A stretch of DNA of 64,000 nt from Arthrobacter horti (GTDB lineage Bacteria; Actinomycetota; Actinomycetes; Actinomycetales; Micrococcaceae), in NCBI RefSeq assembly GCF_030731045.1, contig NZ_JAVALS010000010.1:1-64000 (forward strand), given 5' to 3'. The position numbers were made by a program, and so were the translations under genes. The notes under the pieces are model-generated. The model saw only the letters and a program-made list of their open reading frames with translations. It made no database searches and had not been told where the DNA came from. Positions within the stretch are counted from its first letter, which is position 1. Every line of letters starts with the position of its first letter. This document shows positions 63,919 through 64,000 of this stretch, piece after piece.

Positions 63919-64000
63919 TTACTTGGCCTTCTCGAGGATCTCCACCAGGCGCCAGCGCTTGGTGGCGGAGAGCGGGCGGGTCTCGGCGAGGAGAACCAGG
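63919..64000 (-). CDS. rpsQ: 30S ribosomal protein S17 (C-terminal end)
   Basis: Only the last 26 residues are in the window, ending AETRPLSATKRWRLVEILEK and then AK before TAA at 63919-63921. ETRPLSxTKRWRLVE is the S17 C-terminal signature. The rest of the S10 operon lies beyond the right edge. Confidence 0.9.
   Translation of the reverse strand, partial: LVLLAETRPLSATKRWRLVEILEKAK

Overview
The window is about 64 kb of high-GC actinobacterial chromosome, most like a member of the Micrococcaceae (Arthrobacter and relatives). This rests on strong G/C third-position bias, mycothiol and inositol genes (mshA, ino1), actinobacterial forms of L17, S5 and S9 with low-complexity tails, and the gene order around infA-rpsM-rpsK-rpoA-rplQ-truA-rplM-rpsI-glmM. 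No rRNA, tRNA or CRISPR array was seen. The left edge may carry the end of an IS30-like element.

Layout. 0.2-3.9 kb: a shikimate-dehydrogenase-like gene with an LLM-class flavin oxidoreductase, and a carboxylate-amine (glutamate-cysteine) ligase followed by a TfoX_N protein. 3.9-8.1 kb: the conserved minus-strand run alr-tsaE-tsaB-rimI-tsaD (cell-wall D-alanine and tRNA t6A modification). 8.2-23.7 kb: an accessory block. It holds mshA, a DUF3100 membrane protein, a UDG-like protein, a five-gene hydantoinase-type catabolic cluster with its own GntR regulator, ino1, an aldo/keto reductase, and a two-component system with a secreted protein. 23.7-35.9 kb: glgX, nnr, acpS, glmS, coaA, a VanY-like carboxypeptidase, mscL, glmM, rpsI, rplM, truA. 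36.0-39.2 kb: rplQ, rpoA, rpsK, rpsM, rpmJ, infA. 39.4-53.9 kb: a second accessory block with an N-terminal-nucleophile peptidase, a sugar ABC importer without its ATPase, an Opp-type ABC importer flanked by two TIM-barrel isomerases, a GntR regulator and an amidohydrolase. 54.0-64.0 kb: the spc operon read backwards (map, adk, secY, rplO to rplN), then a UvrA-like ABC protein wedged between rplN and the partial rpsQ.

The most interesting signals are these. (1) A palindromic operator with core TGGGATCCCA occurs four times in the hydantoinase cluster, bracketing a near-consensus promoter. It recurs once in front of the second GntR gene 35 kb away, with a relaxed copy in front of the DUF3100 gene. 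(2) The cluster encodes two Asp/Glu-racemase-superfamily proteins with altered active sites. One has the Gly/Cys arrangement of arylmalonate decarboxylase; the other has lost both catalytic cysteines. (3) Long, near-perfect palindromes with mostly unrelated arms are scattered between genes, and two similar ones lie in frame inside coding sequences (nnr and the P1 peptidase). (4) The ribosomal operons are interrupted or reduced: a UvrA paralogue and a 16-bp tandem repeat sit at the rpsQ/rplN junction, rpsD is absent before rpoA, and rpsN is absent between rplE and rpsH.

Gene identities come from reading the protein sequences and recognising family motifs. No search was run, so substrate assignments for transporters and catabolic enzymes are inference.
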